A stretch of 64,000 nucleotides of DNA from Bacillota bacterium (GTDB taxonomy: Bacteria; Eremiobacterota; SpSt-956; JAKJGF01), in NCBI GenBank assembly GCA_029555925.1, contig JAKPQU010000630.1, forward strand, positions 5,118 to 69,117. Reading direction: 5' to 3'. Within the stretch, counting starts at the first letter, position 1, and every line of letters starts with the position of its first letter. The translations under genes and the position numbers were made by a program. Positions 44,355 through 52,134 of this stretch are shown piece by piece. The notes beneath the pieces were generated by a model. The model did no database searches and was not told the origin of the DNA. It was given only the letters and a program-made list of their open reading frames with translations.

Positions 44355-46007
44355 CTATATATAAATGTCATATATATTGATAGCCGGTTGTCCTGACGGA
44401 TCACAGAACTGTTCTACAGGTTTGCCAAGTTCAAGCTCACCTGGCCTTATAATAAATACCACTCTATCTTTTTTTCCGTTGTTCTGCAATTCCTTAAGTC
44501 CGGGAATCCATCGATCGGAATACATAAAATTCATTTTTCCATAACGAACATGCAGGTCCCACTCGCCTGGAGTATAAACAAGATGCTCATCTTTAAACCA
44601 CTGTGAAGGTTCATAATTTAAATAAACCAGTGTAAGAATATACGGTTGATTCATCTTACTGGTAGTCATAAAGACTGCATCAATGTCTTTCAAACGCGGT
44701 TTCAGCCATTCACAGGACTGCTGCACATCAACCTGATATACTCTGTAAGTAACGGGATCATTACTGTAATTATAAAAATAAAAATAAAGAAAAGAAGCAT
44801 TATTTATTATAAATAATAATACCATAATAGACGTAATGCAATAAGCCAGAGACGGTCGTTTCTTCCATAACCAAATAAATCCATTAACAGCACCGATAGA
44901 GGCCAGAAGCACAAGACCGCACATTCCCGGTGCACTTCTCGGCGGATTGGGAATTGCCCAGTAGCATATACAATCAGACAGAGGATAAGCAAGAATTGAG
45001 GCAAGTAATAATCTGGCAGACCTGGAAGATTTCACCTGTTTTATTAAAACAATAATCCCTGCTACAGTCAATGGTAACATATAGAAATGGAACATTTTCC
45101 CTAAAAGAAAATCGGACTCATTCAAATCAACCAGAGAAAAGATATAGAAGGGGTTAAAATGATTCATATAGCGGTAAATGATAGCCAGCATTAACTGAAA
45201 TGGAGTAAGGTTCATTGTCTTCCATAGAAACTGTGTTTCACCATGCCTGGCTATACCGTTAAAATCCGTAAGATACGTATAAGCCATAGGAGAAAGTATT
45301 AAAAAAAGACTGACGATAAAGGCTAAAAATGCTGTAAGTCCCCTGGAATTGTTCAACAAAAGTAAAAAATCTTTCCAGTTCAACAAAACTAAAAAAACAA
45401 GAAAAAAAGGCCAGAAAATTCTTATAGAAGGATAGCCATAACAGAAAATGCCAATCATTAATCCGGCCAGACCGGCTATAAAAGGAGAAGGTAAAGATTT
45501 TTGATTGTCATCCAAAGAAAGATTAGAATATAACAAAAATAGAAAACCTGTAATAACAGTAAAAGGCGCAAGGCAGGGTTCATAACCCAGTCTGCTGAAA
45601 TGGACAGGCCATGGATTAACACATAAAAGACCTGCTGCTACAAGACCGACAGAGGGATTAAATAATCTTTTTCCCAGAATATAAATTAACATTACAGAAA
45701 GTATGCCCATTACAGCCTGTGCCATACGGGCAGCCTGAACACTCAATCCAAATATATATAGAAAAGGTAAGAGTATATAAAAAAAAAGGGTTGTATAGTT
45801 GCCCCCCAGCCCACGACTGTAAACAACGGGCCATGCACATCCAACCTGATCATGTCCTGTTTTCAGCAGACAATAAGAATTCCAGGCATTACAGGCTTCA
45901 TCCTGGTTGAATCCCGGAGGAATATCATTAAGATTAAGTGTTCTCAGTATTGTTGCAAAAAAAATAATTAAAATTAATATACATATCTCAGTTTTTTTAG
46001 ATTTCAT
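44355..46007 (-). CDS. Polytopic PMT/GT39-like glycosyltransferase
   Basis: The protein has 550 residues with about eleven membrane segments. FNQDEACNAW (about 34-43) carries the DE pair of GT-C enzymes. PVVYSRGLGGNYTTLFFYILLPFLYIFG and GLLCVNPWPVHFSRLGYEPCLAPF match the PMT_2 (ArnT/GT39-like) domain, including the first periplasmic loop and the conserved ASRxGY-like strand. A small C-terminal extracytoplasmic domain follows. Transfers a sugar from a polyprenyl-phosphate donor to a lipid or protein. The target is unknown. The gene ends 1 base from the convergent YfhO stop, so the pair may be mutually antisense at the 3' ends. Confidence 0.8.
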   Translation of the reverse strand: MKSKKTEICILILIIFFATILRTLNLNDIPPGFNQDEACNAWNSYCLLKTGHDQVGCAWPVVYSRGLGGNYTTLFFYILLPFLYIFGLSVQAARMAQAVMGILSVMLIYILGKRLFNPSVGLVAAGLLCVNPWPVHFSRLGYEPCLAPFTVITGFLFLLYSNLSLDDNQKSLPSPFIAGLAGLMIGIFCYGYPSIRIFWPFFLVFLVLLNWKDFLLLLNNSRGLTAFLAFIVSLFLILSPMAYTYLTDFNGIARHGETQFLWKTMNLTPFQLMLAIIYRYMNHFNPFYIFSLVDLNESDFLLGKMFHFYMLPLTVAGIIVLIKQVKSSRSARLLLASILAYPLSDCICYWAIPNPPRSAPGMCGLVLLASIGAVNGFIWLWKKRPSLAYCITSIMVLLFIINNASFLYFYFYNYSNDPVTYRVYQVDVQQSCEWLKPRLKDIDAVFMTTSKMNQPYILTLVYLNYEPSQWFKDEHLVYTPGEWDLHVRYGKMNFMYSDRWIPGLKELQNNGKKDRVVFIIRPGELELGKPVEQFCDPSGQPAINIYDIYI

Positions 46008-46057
46008 AATTACTTATTACCGTTCCGGATAAGTTAGTAAGCATTTATAAATTATTT

Positions 46058-46158
46058 ACTGACCTGAGCATAAGCATTTAATAGAGGTCTTCCTCCCGTC
46101 ACGCGTTACGCGTTACGCGTCACGAGAGCATATATTTATTATTTATGCTCACCTCAGT
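46058..46158. mobile_element. MITE-like element, family 1, copy D
   Basis: A 101-bp element with arms ACTGACCTGAGCATAAGC and TTTATGCTCACCTCAGT around TCCTCCCGT, three heptamer units and CACGAGAGCATATAT. It is almost identical to the reverse complement of copy E at 48772-48865. It lies between a GT-C gene and the SprA-like gene. Confidence 0.75.
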
Positions 46159-46217
46159 AGATAAATTGCCTCTTCATAAATTTCATACAAAACTTTATTT
46201 TACCGCATTAAAAATGA
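46158..46217. repeat. Duplicate of the YfhO leader block
   Basis: AGATAAATTGCCTCTTCATAA and CTTTATTTTACCGCATTAAAA match the leader at 41942-42000. No matching gene follows here; the downstream sequence is the 3' end of the minus-strand SprA-like gene. Confidence 0.6.
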
Positions 46218-46282
46218 AAATTCCTATACATTTAAATTATTGTCGGCAGGAAGACGATAGCCATGCTCTAAAAACGTATATT

Positions 46283-46885
46283 TCAGACCTGGAAATTAAA
46301 AAAAGAAGCCACAGAGGCAGTTTCTACTTTTTTTCCGTCTTTCGTATAGTTCCGGGATGTTTCGGACTCCTGCTTTAAAAGGTCCTGTTTTGCTTTCATT
46401 TCCATCTGAGTTGCTTCGGCAGCGACAGAGCGATCCTGCCCCGAAGGTTCTGCAGGTGCAAGGGCAGCCCTTCTTATTACCTGTGCTTTTGTTATAGTAG
46501 CCTGAGGATTATTCGGTATTTCCGACGTATCAATACTTACTTCGCCTGCGACGGCATATTTTTTTCCGTCAGGGCCCGTAGTATATTGAAAATTAGCACC
46601 GCCTCTTGCATAGGGGCCTGCTGCCGACAGATGCATCTGTTCATGAAGCCTTACTTCTGCATCTATTTTTTTTAATTTATCTATTTCCCTCTGTGTTTTT
46701 TCATCATATTGACCTGAAGAATCAACACCTTTAGATTCATTTTTTTTCTGTAAAGAATCGGTCTTTGATGCAGATTCCGAATTATCTCTTATATTAAATC
46801 TGCCATAATTTATATATTCACTTCTGTCAGAAGATATGGCTGAAATAAACACAGGAACATCACCTTCAATATTATTATAAACCAC
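46283..46885 (-). CDS. SprA-related putative metalloprotease
   Basis: The protein has up to 200 residues. It has the zinc-protease motif HEQMH (81-85) followed by the family block SAAGPYARGGANFQYTTGPDGKKYAVAGEVSIDTS and the C-terminal AALAPAEPSGQDRSVAAEATQMEMKA. These match the SprA-related putative metallopeptidase family. Function and substrate are not established, and there is no signal peptide. The GTG at 46885 has no ribosome site. GTG 46852, giving a product starting FISAISSDR, is preceded by GAAGG and may be the true start. It is downstream of the frameshifted U32 gene in the same direction, with a 52-base gap. Confidence 0.78.
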   Translation of the reverse strand: MVYNNIEGDVPVFISAISSDRSEYINYGRFNIRDNSESASKTDSLQKKNESKGVDSSGQYDEKTQREIDKLKKIDAEVRLHEQMHLSAAGPYARGGANFQYTTGPDGKKYAVAGEVSIDTSEIPNNPQATITKAQVIRRAALAPAEPSGQDRSVAAEATQMEMKAKQDLLKQESETSRNYTKDGKKVETASVASFFNFQV

Positions 46886-46937
46886 TCTGTGAGCTATAAC
46901 AAGATTTAATTAAAAATTAGTTCTAATTTACCGATCT

Positions 46938-48257
46938 TTAAAAAATCACTTCCATAGTACAGTCATTGCAATTGAATCGTAAAAGGTATTTTTTTCCTTT
47001 TTCATCTACAAGATAAAGATGCCCGGTTTTTTTACACCCTCTGCCGGGACAGAGACCGGCAGAATATTTCAAACAGTGTTTTGTTTTCATAACTGCCTGT
47101 CCTTTCATTTCCATTCCTGTCTCTGCAGCAGGTTCTATCACTTTCACTCCATGTCTGACATAAAAATTTTCTGCCAGACTGTTCATCACATTTGCGCGGA
47201 ATGTAACAGTTTCGTCAGGAAAGGGATAATTATTTTTCTCTATATAAGATAATTTTCTCGAAAAAGCCTCTTCCCTAGTCTTCCTCAACATTTCCACAAG
47301 TTTTCTCCTGAGATTATTGATTTCTTTTACAGGTATAAAATATATATCTTTCAGATTTATCTCAATATGTTCTGCTGAGAATTCCGTCTCCCCCAGGCTC
47401 GAGAGCTGTTTTTTCAGGTTAAAGAGAGCATTTTCCCTGTTCCTGGCTATTTCCATATTAATTTCCGCAGAAAGAGAAGCTTTTATATTATCTTCATCTA
47501 CGGCAGCAAGCAGAAGATTTCCTCTTTCCTCCGATACAGTCAATTTAACCGAAATCTTCCTCTCAATCGTTGCATGTTTAAGCTGTTTCAGAAAAGCTAT
47601 ATCAAGGTTTCTGTATATAATAGTATCTTTTTTTATAAAACTCATATCATCGGGAAAAATTCTGTTTTTCACCACTTTTTTTACCGATGTTCCTCTGAGT
47701 ATGGAGGCATCATCGAAAAAACATATACCGTCACCGGCTGTCAGAGAGTGGTATGTTAGATAAAAAGAATTTTTATCACATTTCAAAATTTTTCCACATG
47801 CTTTACCTGTAGATTTAGGAGTATTGAATGACGTCATATCTTTACGGCGTCCCTTAAAAAAATAATCCGTATAGCCCCTGTTAAACGTTTTCTCCGGGTC
47901 AGGAGTGAAATCTATTGAAATATTACCGCTCGACGTTTTTTTATAGCCTGCTCCGTCAATCTTCTGTCTGTAAAAAGATACGATATTTTTCACATAATTA
48001 ATATCTTTAAGTCTTCCTTCTATCTTGAAGGAATTTATGCCGGCATCGACAAGCTCTCTTATATAGCCGGACAGATTAAGATCTTTTAGAGACAGCAGGT
48101 ATTTATCTTTTATAATAAAATTACCGGACTCATCTACGAGGGAGTAGATTTTTCTGCATGGCTGGGCACACTCCCCCCCTGTTACCGCTTCTTCCGCCAA
48201 TGGCATAACTGAGATAACACTGGCCGCTGTAACATACACAGAGCGCTCCGTGGACAA
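46938..48257 (-). CDS. U32-family peptidase, C-terminal fragment (frameshifted)
   Basis: The frame is 439 residues; the first ~28 residues before GECAQPCRKIYSLVDE are out-of-frame coding of the upstream half. From GECAQPC onward it continues the U32 protein encoded at 48130-48732. SLKDLNLSGYIRELVDAGINSFKIEGRLK is the U32 signature, and a C-terminal DUF3656-like region ends in CPGRGCKKTGHLYLVDEKG. Long U32 proteins of this type (RlhA/YdcP group) hydroxylate 23S rRNA with prephenate in some bacteria. A G7 run at 48173-48179 separates the halves; six G would restore one ~600-residue frame. Confidence 0.78.
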   Translation of the reverse strand: MSTERSVYVTAASVISVMPLAEEAVTGGECAQPCRKIYSLVDESGNFIIKDKYLLSLKDLNLSGYIRELVDAGINSFKIEGRLKDINYVKNIVSFYRQKIDGAGYKKTSSGNISIDFTPDPEKTFNRGYTDYFFKGRRKDMTSFNTPKSTGKACGKILKCDKNSFYLTYHSLTAGDGICFFDDASILRGTSVKKVVKNRIFPDDMSFIKKDTIIYRNLDIAFLKQLKHATIERKISVKLTVSEERGNLLLAAVDEDNIKASLSAEINMEIARNRENALFNLKKQLSSLGETEFSAEHIEINLKDIYFIPVKEINNLRRKLVEMLRKTREEAFSRKLSYIEKNNYPFPDETVTFRANVMNSLAENFYVRHGVKVIEPAAETGMEMKGQAVMKTKHCLKYSAGLCPGRGCKKTGHLYLVDEKGKKYLLRFNCNDCTMEVIF

Positions 48258-48732
48258 AAAATTCCAGTTCTATTTCTGTTTTTTCTCTGATATTTTTTAT
48301 CTCTTCCAGGGATAATTCCCTTGCAAGAATTACCCTCTTAAATCCGACCTGTTCCAGAAATTTTATCTTTTCCGCACTGTTATTATGGCATTGAGTACTT
48401 GCAAATAACGGGACAGGAGGCAAATCCATCTCTAAAAAGCCCATATCCTGAATAATAAATGCATCAACCCCTGTTTCATAGAGTTTCTCTAAAAATTCTT
48501 TTGCCTGAATAATCTCATTATCTGTAAGTATTGTGTTAAGAGTAACATAAACACGGGCAAAATAGCTGTGGGCAAAGGAAACAAGGGTTTTTATATCTTC
48601 AATGGAATTGCCGGCAGAGATTCTGGCGCCAAAACGTTCTGCACCTATATAAACGGCATCTGCACCGCATTTTATCGCTGCCATGCCACATTCCAGATCT
48701 TTAGCAGGTGAGAGAAGTTCTATTTTATTCAT
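48130..48732 (-). CDS. U32-family peptidase, N-terminal fragment (frameshifted)
   Basis: This 200-residue frame has the N-terminal half of a U32 peptidase: ELLSPAKDLECGMAAIKCGADAVYIGAERFGAR, a TIM-barrel core, and FVHGALCVCYSGQCYLSY with the cysteine pair of the family. It ends at SGNRGGVCPAMQK, where the normal continuation would be GECAQPCRKIYS. A seventh G in the run at 48173-48179 causes the shift. ATG 48732 is only six bases after an extended -10 box (TGTTATAAT), hinting at leaderless translation. The halves are probably a single gene with an indel, a sequencing error, or a phase-variable tract. Confidence 0.8.
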   Translation of the reverse strand: MNKIELLSPAKDLECGMAAIKCGADAVYIGAERFGARISAGNSIEDIKTLVSFAHSYFARVYVTLNTILTDNEIIQAKEFLEKLYETGVDAFIIQDMGFLEMDLPPVPLFASTQCHNNSAEKIKFLEQVGFKRVILARELSLEEIKNIREKTEIELEFFVHGALCVCYSGQCYLSYAIGGRSGNRGGVCPAMQKNLLPRR

Positions 48733-48771
48733 AATCTCATTATAACAGATTTTTTAGAGTAATACCATTTT

Positions 48772-48865
48772 ACTGAGGTGAGCATAAATATATGCTCTCG
48801 TAACGCGTAACGCGTAACGCGTGACGGGAGGAAGACCTTTATTAAATGCTTATGCTCAGGTCAGT
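48772..48865. mobile_element. MITE-like element, family 1, copy E
   Basis: A 94-bp element, nearly the reverse complement of copy D. Arms are ACTGAGGTGAGCATAAATA and the inverted ACTGACCTGAGCATAAGC. It holds four CGC-class heptamers and GGGAGGAAGACC. Copies D and E flank the SprA/U32 gene pair. Confidence 0.75.
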
Positions 48866-48869
48866 ATAT

Positions 48870-48940
48870 GAGAAGCGTGAAAGGAGGGTACACTCCCATT
48901 CTTCTCAGTGACCACCCGGTCATGGCTGTTGGTACCAGGG
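48870..48940. other. Family-2 repeat remnant
   Basis: TTCTTCTCAGTGACCACCCGGTCATGGCTGTT retains the ACC-N-GGTCATGGCTGTT part of the family-2 inverted-repeat element. The rest of the 48866-49346 gap is AT-rich apart from the structures listed next. Confidence 0.5.
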
Positions 48941-49105
48941 TAAGTGTTATAAATTTCGGAAAATGATAAGAAACCGTTCTATAACGCAATTGTTCTTCTT
49001 TAACAATTTAAATTATTTTTTTATCCTTTTATTTTACTTAAGAAGGATTTTTAAAATTCCCTATAGAATATAAATTTACGATAGCTTTCAGCTCAAAAGC
49101 AATTT

Positions 49106-49184
49106 GTTATTCACAATAAAAAGTCCGCCTCCCGAAGCAAGCGTCGCACAAAAGACATGCTCGGAGCGGACTCGTTGAATAAAC
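49106..49184. other. Long imperfect hairpin with a 12-bp palindrome downstream
   Basis: AGTCCGC (49122-49128) pairs with GCGGACT (49166-49172). Outside it, GTTATTCA pairs with TGAATAAAC across an interior loop. Inside it, TCCCGAAGCA faces TGCTCGGA with bulges. A perfect palindrome TATACTAGTATA follows (49186-49197), then a hairpin ATGTAAATT/AATTTACAT (49222-49248). It could be a structured RNA, a recombination site or an operator; nothing decides between them. This region is distinctly richer in GC than its surroundings. Confidence 0.35.
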
Positions 49185-49346
49185 ATATACTAGTATATAA
49201 CTAGTCATATTATACCATAAAATGTAAATTAAAAACTAAAATTTACATCATAATTATTATCGACTGAAAGAGGAGAAACTTTAATAAAAAAATAAGTTTT
49301 TTATTTCCCCAACATACCCTACATTTTACAGCTGGAGGCTTAAAAA

Positions 49347-50375
49347 ATGAATATTATAGGAATAATATTTCACTGGTCAGAAGGTACATATACTCAGACT
49401 TTCAATAATTATCATTATAATATTACCTATGATAGTAACACAAAAAAAGCAGGCGTAATTAAAACATGTTGCAGTGATTTCGAACCAAAGGATCATACAT
49501 GGCACAGGAATAACGGCAGAATAGGCATATCACTCTGCTGTGCATCGGGGTTAAGCCGTGAAAATCTTGGAGATTTTCCGCCTGCAGAAGCGCAAATTGA
49601 AACAGCCTGCGCCCTTGCAGGCAGGCTGGCTCATATTTACAGTATAAAAAAAGATGAAATAAATACTCATGCCGTATGGGCTTTCATAGACGGCTACGGT
49701 ATCCATTCAAGAGATAAGGCAATAAAATGGGATCTATGGATACCCTCCTGGGAAGACGGGAAAAATCTGACACAGGTTATGAAAGATAAAACATTATGGT
49801 ATAAGGATCAATTTCATCTGCATGTTGATAATTCTGACGGCCTGTATGAAGAGAAAACAATAGATTTAATAAACGGCGAAAAACTTTATCTGCCATCGAT
49901 CTTTAAAGTTAGCAGAGAAGCTCATATTGTCACGGAAAATCACAGCAGGTTCAAATATTCATGGCCTGAATCATTTAAAGATTGTATTGAAGAACATTAT
50001 AAACTATCAGAACGTTACACAGGTTATACCATGATAAGAAACGAACCGTGGTGCTTTCCATATAACACAGGCAGTTATTTCGGTCAGGAAAGAAAAGAAC
50101 AAAAACCTTCGGAAGCAGAAGAAGGATGGTATATAAATTTGAAGTGGAAAAAAGCCCCACGCAAAGGTACAAGGTTTATTATAAAAAACCCTGTTAACGG
50201 CAGATCAGTTGTAGCCATAGCAGGGTATGATACATGGAGAGGCAACACAGGAGACATGATAGGCGGAGTATGTGAGGAAATACACCATTATCTGGGAACA
50301 GATCATGGAGGTAAACTGGAAGTAGGTTTTGCATGTGATCAGACGCTCGGGCCGGGGCCCGGTGAATTTAAATAA
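49347..50375 (+). CDS. Amidase-like peptidoglycan hydrolase with second C-terminal domain
   Basis: The protein has 342 residues. The N-terminal ~130 residues resemble the N-acetylmuramoyl-L-alanine amidase/PGRP fold (IIGIIFHWSEGTY, YHYNITYD, HTWHRNNGRIGISLCC, FPPAEAQIETACALAGRLAHIY, and NTHAVWA). Residues 5-12 hold the first zinc-type histidine, and HTWH and NTHA the later ones. A middle segment is unrecognised. Residues 270-342 (GTRFIIKNPVNGRSVVAIAGYDTW...GKLEVGFACDQTLGPGP) look like a double-psi beta-barrel-type module. GGAGG precedes the ATG. There is no signal peptide, so export by another route or an unknown target is implied. Confidence 0.65.
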   Translation: MNIIGIIFHWSEGTYTQTFNNYHYNITYDSNTKKAGVIKTCCSDFEPKDHTWHRNNGRIGISLCCASGLSRENLGDFPPAEAQIETACALAGRLAHIYSIKKDEINTHAVWAFIDGYGIHSRDKAIKWDLWIPSWEDGKNLTQVMKDKTLWYKDQFHLHVDNSDGLYEEKTIDLINGEKLYLPSIFKVSREAHIVTENHSRFKYSWPESFKDCIEEHYKLSERYTGYTMIRNEPWCFPYNTGSYFGQERKEQKPSEAEEGWYINLKWKKAPRKGTRFIIKNPVNGRSVVAIAGYDTWRGNTGDMIGGVCEEIHHYLGTDHGGKLEVGFACDQTLGPGPGEFK

Positions 50376-50379
50376 AAAA

Positions 50380-51342
50380 CTACCCCTCCATAAACCTCTC
50401 CGGCGTATCTGTTATAATCCCGTCCACACCTGTTTTATTCACCAGCCTGTTCACAAGTTCCGGCGAATTGGACGTATAGGAATAAACCTCTTTATGTTCA
50501 TCATGAGCCATGTGCACAAAAGTGCTTCCAATAAGTGCCCAGTAAGGTAATATTATATCTGCCTTCTGTCCGAGAGAGCCTTTCAGGGACGCCCTCTCGC
50601 CTATTTCTTTGGACACAAGAAATCCTGCCCCTCCTCCTGCAAGCATGCACCCTATAGAAACCAGTGCACCTGCTCCTCCTATAAGACCTCCTGCAAGACC
50701 TGCGACCATACCGCCAACTGTGCCTATCTTAAGTGCTTTTACAAGAGGAGCTGGAGAAATAAGAAGACCTGTTTTTATTTCCGGCGCCATTGCTTCAATA
50801 TTTTCACTTACAGATTTATCAAAAGACGTTATAAATACGTCGTTTTTAAAACCTTTTTCTTCTACGAGTTTGAGTATATCTTTTTCAATACCCGGATATT
50901 GAAGGGAATTTTTCACTTCAATGTCAACCTTTACTTTCCCCTTTGCCCACGTAAGAACCTCTTCCAGAGTGGGAATCTTCTCTCCTTTGAACTGGGGGCC
51001 GAACCATGAACCTGCATCAAGTTCTTTAAGTTCTGCCAGAGTAAAATCTCTTACCTTTCCATGGCCGTTTGTCGTTCTGTCAATAGTATCGTCATGCATG
51101 ATAACAAGATGGCCGTCTTTTGTCCTGTGAACATCAAGCTCTATTGCTGTTGCACCATGTTTAAAAGCCTCTTTAAAAGAAGCCATGGTGTTTTCCGGCG
51201 CAAGTTTCGATGAACCTCTGTGGGCTATTATCAGTGCTTTATTTGAAAGGGACGTTTTATCTTTAATCTCAAGGTCCGGTTCTTTCTGTTTTACCTGGCT
51301 TATTACATTCTGTTTTTGAATAAAGGAACTTTCTATTTTCAT
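50380..51342 (-). CDS. Glycerophosphodiester phosphodiesterase with glycine-zipper insert
   Basis: The protein has 320 residues. A GDPD fold has HRGSSKLAPENTMASF (41-56), IELDVHRTKDGHLVIMHDDTIDRTTNG (67-93; metal ligands E68, D70 and catalytic H83) and C-terminal GVDGIITDTPERF (305-317). The enzyme hydrolyses glycerophosphodiesters to glycerol-3-phosphate and an alcohol. Between strands 6 and 7 (about residues 205-245) there is a hydrophobic stretch rich in small residues (GTVGGMVAGLAGGLIGG, LAGGGAGF), not part of normal GDPD proteins. It could insert into a membrane. There is no signal peptide. Own promoter at 51380-51408. Confidence 0.85.
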   Translation of the reverse strand: MKIESSFIQKQNVISQVKQKEPDLEIKDKTSLSNKALIIAHRGSSKLAPENTMASFKEAFKHGATAIELDVHRTKDGHLVIMHDDTIDRTTNGHGKVRDFTLAELKELDAGSWFGPQFKGEKIPTLEEVLTWAKGKVKVDIEVKNSLQYPGIEKDILKLVEEKGFKNDVFITSFDKSVSENIEAMAPEIKTGLLISPAPLVKALKIGTVGGMVAGLAGGLIGGAGALVSIGCMLAGGGAGFLVSKEIGERASLKGSLGQKADIILPYWALIGSTFVHMAHDEHKEVYSYTSNSPELVNRLVNKTGVDGIITDTPERFMEG

Positions 51343-51379
51343 AAATTATACCCCTTTCTCAGGTTAATAATATATATAC

Positions 51380-51408
51380 AAAATAACATTTATAATCAAC
51401 CTTGTCAA
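51380..51408 (-). promoter_or_regulatory. Sigma70-like promoter of the GDPD gene
   Basis: On the minus strand, TTGACA (51403-51408), a 17-base spacer and TATTTT (51380-51385), 38 bases before the start. Confidence 0.6.
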
Positions 51409-51420
51409 TTATTTAATAAT

Positions 51421-51744
51421 TTAATCGACAAGCATCTCTTTTATAACGGATTTTATCTTCTTAACGGTATGGTCATCAATTATTCCGAGTTTTTTTATCA
51501 ATCTTTTTTTATCTACAGTACGAATTTGGTCCAGTACTATCCATCCGTCTTTATCTTCAAATCTCACAGGAACACGGGTTTCATACGGATGAGATTGTGT
51601 TGTCATAGGAGCAATTATAACTGTTTCAATATATCTGTTCATTTCATCAGGTGAAATAATAACACAGGGACGCACTTTTTTTATTTCATGGCCTGTAGAA
51701 GGGTCAAGGGAAATCAAAAATACATCATATTGACTGACTACCAT
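51421..51744 (-). CDS. mazF: MazF-family endoribonuclease toxin
   Basis: The protein has 107 residues. MazF/PemK signatures are present: QYDVFLISLDPSTGHEIKKVRPCVIISPDEMN at the start, IIAPMTTQSHPY with the conserved T, and a DGWIVLDQIRTVDKKRL block. It would cleave mRNA at short sequence sites and is neutralised by MazE. The start ATG 51744 gives the family-typical N-terminus; ATG 51750 is the alternative. The start overlaps the antitoxin stop, so the pair is translationally coupled and driven by the promoter upstream of the antitoxin. Confidence 0.9.
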   Translation of the reverse strand: MVVSQYDVFLISLDPSTGHEIKKVRPCVIISPDEMNRYIETVIIAPMTTQSHPYETRVPVRFEDKDGWIVLDQIRTVDKKRLIKKLGIIDDHTVKKIKSVIKEMLVD

Positions 51745-51986
51745 TCCCATCCCGCCATATCTAAATCAATATTATCATCTATAATCATTCGATCTTCATT
51801 CAATTCTCTCATTTTTTTAAAAGATTTCTCCCAGTTCTTTCTGGGCTCTGCTTTAACAGGTTTAATAATTATGCTGTTATTTTTTACTTCCATAAATACC
51901 TCTTTTTCAATATGGCATTCTTCCAGTATTTTTTTAGGTATTCTTATACCTCTGGAATTTCCTATCGGAATAATTGCTGCTTTCAT
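51738..51986 (-). CDS. mazE: MazE-type AbrB-fold antitoxin
   Basis: The protein has 82 residues. A swapped-hairpin AbrB DNA-binding domain (AAIIPIGNSRGIRIPKKILEECH, residues 3-25) is followed by an acidic, probably disordered tail that would block MazF. ATG 51986 has GGGGGA five bases upstream. The reading frame is open another 32 codons upstream through the promoter, which I reject. The overlap with mazF is a few bases. Confidence 0.9.
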   Translation of the reverse strand: MKAAIIPIGNSRGIRIPKKILEECHIEKEVFMEVKNNSIIIKPVKAEPRKNWEKSFKKMRELNEDRMIIDDNIDLDMAGWEW

Positions 51987-52005
51987 AACAATCCCCCTTG
52001 ATGTA

Positions 52006-52034
52006 ATTATAATGTAATTACCATTACAAGTCAA
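52006..52034 (-). promoter_or_regulatory. Strong mazEF promoter with operator-like repeats
   Basis: On the minus strand, TTGACT (52029-52034), a 17-base spacer and TATAAT (52006-52011). The spacer and -10 region carry overlapping TGTAAT/ATTACA half-sites, a likely MazE/MazEF autorepression operator. Confidence 0.75.
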
Positions 52035-52068
52035 GAATTTTGTCACACCAGAGATTACAAAAATCAAC

Positions 52069-52098
52069 TTGACTTTCTCCATAAAAAAATCTTATTAT
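52069..52098 (+). promoter_or_regulatory. Divergent sigma70-like promoter of the DUF6765-like gene
   Basis: TTGACT (52069-52074), an 18-base spacer and TATTAT (52093-52098), 37 bases before ATG 52135. It is back to back with the mazEF promoter. Confidence 0.55.
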
Positions 52099-52134
52099 AT
52101 ATAAAGAACATAGATGAAAGAGAGAAAATTTATC

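Noticed and set aside
46145..46378. 77-codon frame on the plus strand
   Set aside because: Begins in a MITE-like element and then overlaps the 3' end of the SprA-like gene antisense; no coding support.
49106..49184. Integron attC site
   Set aside because: The right edge GTTGAAT fits an attC core site, but the matching left core is absent and there is no integrase or cassette array; kept only as an unexplained structure.
51738..52082. Longer mazE start at 52082
   Set aside because: The extension runs through the -35/-10 promoter and operator; ATG 51986 has a strong ribosome site.
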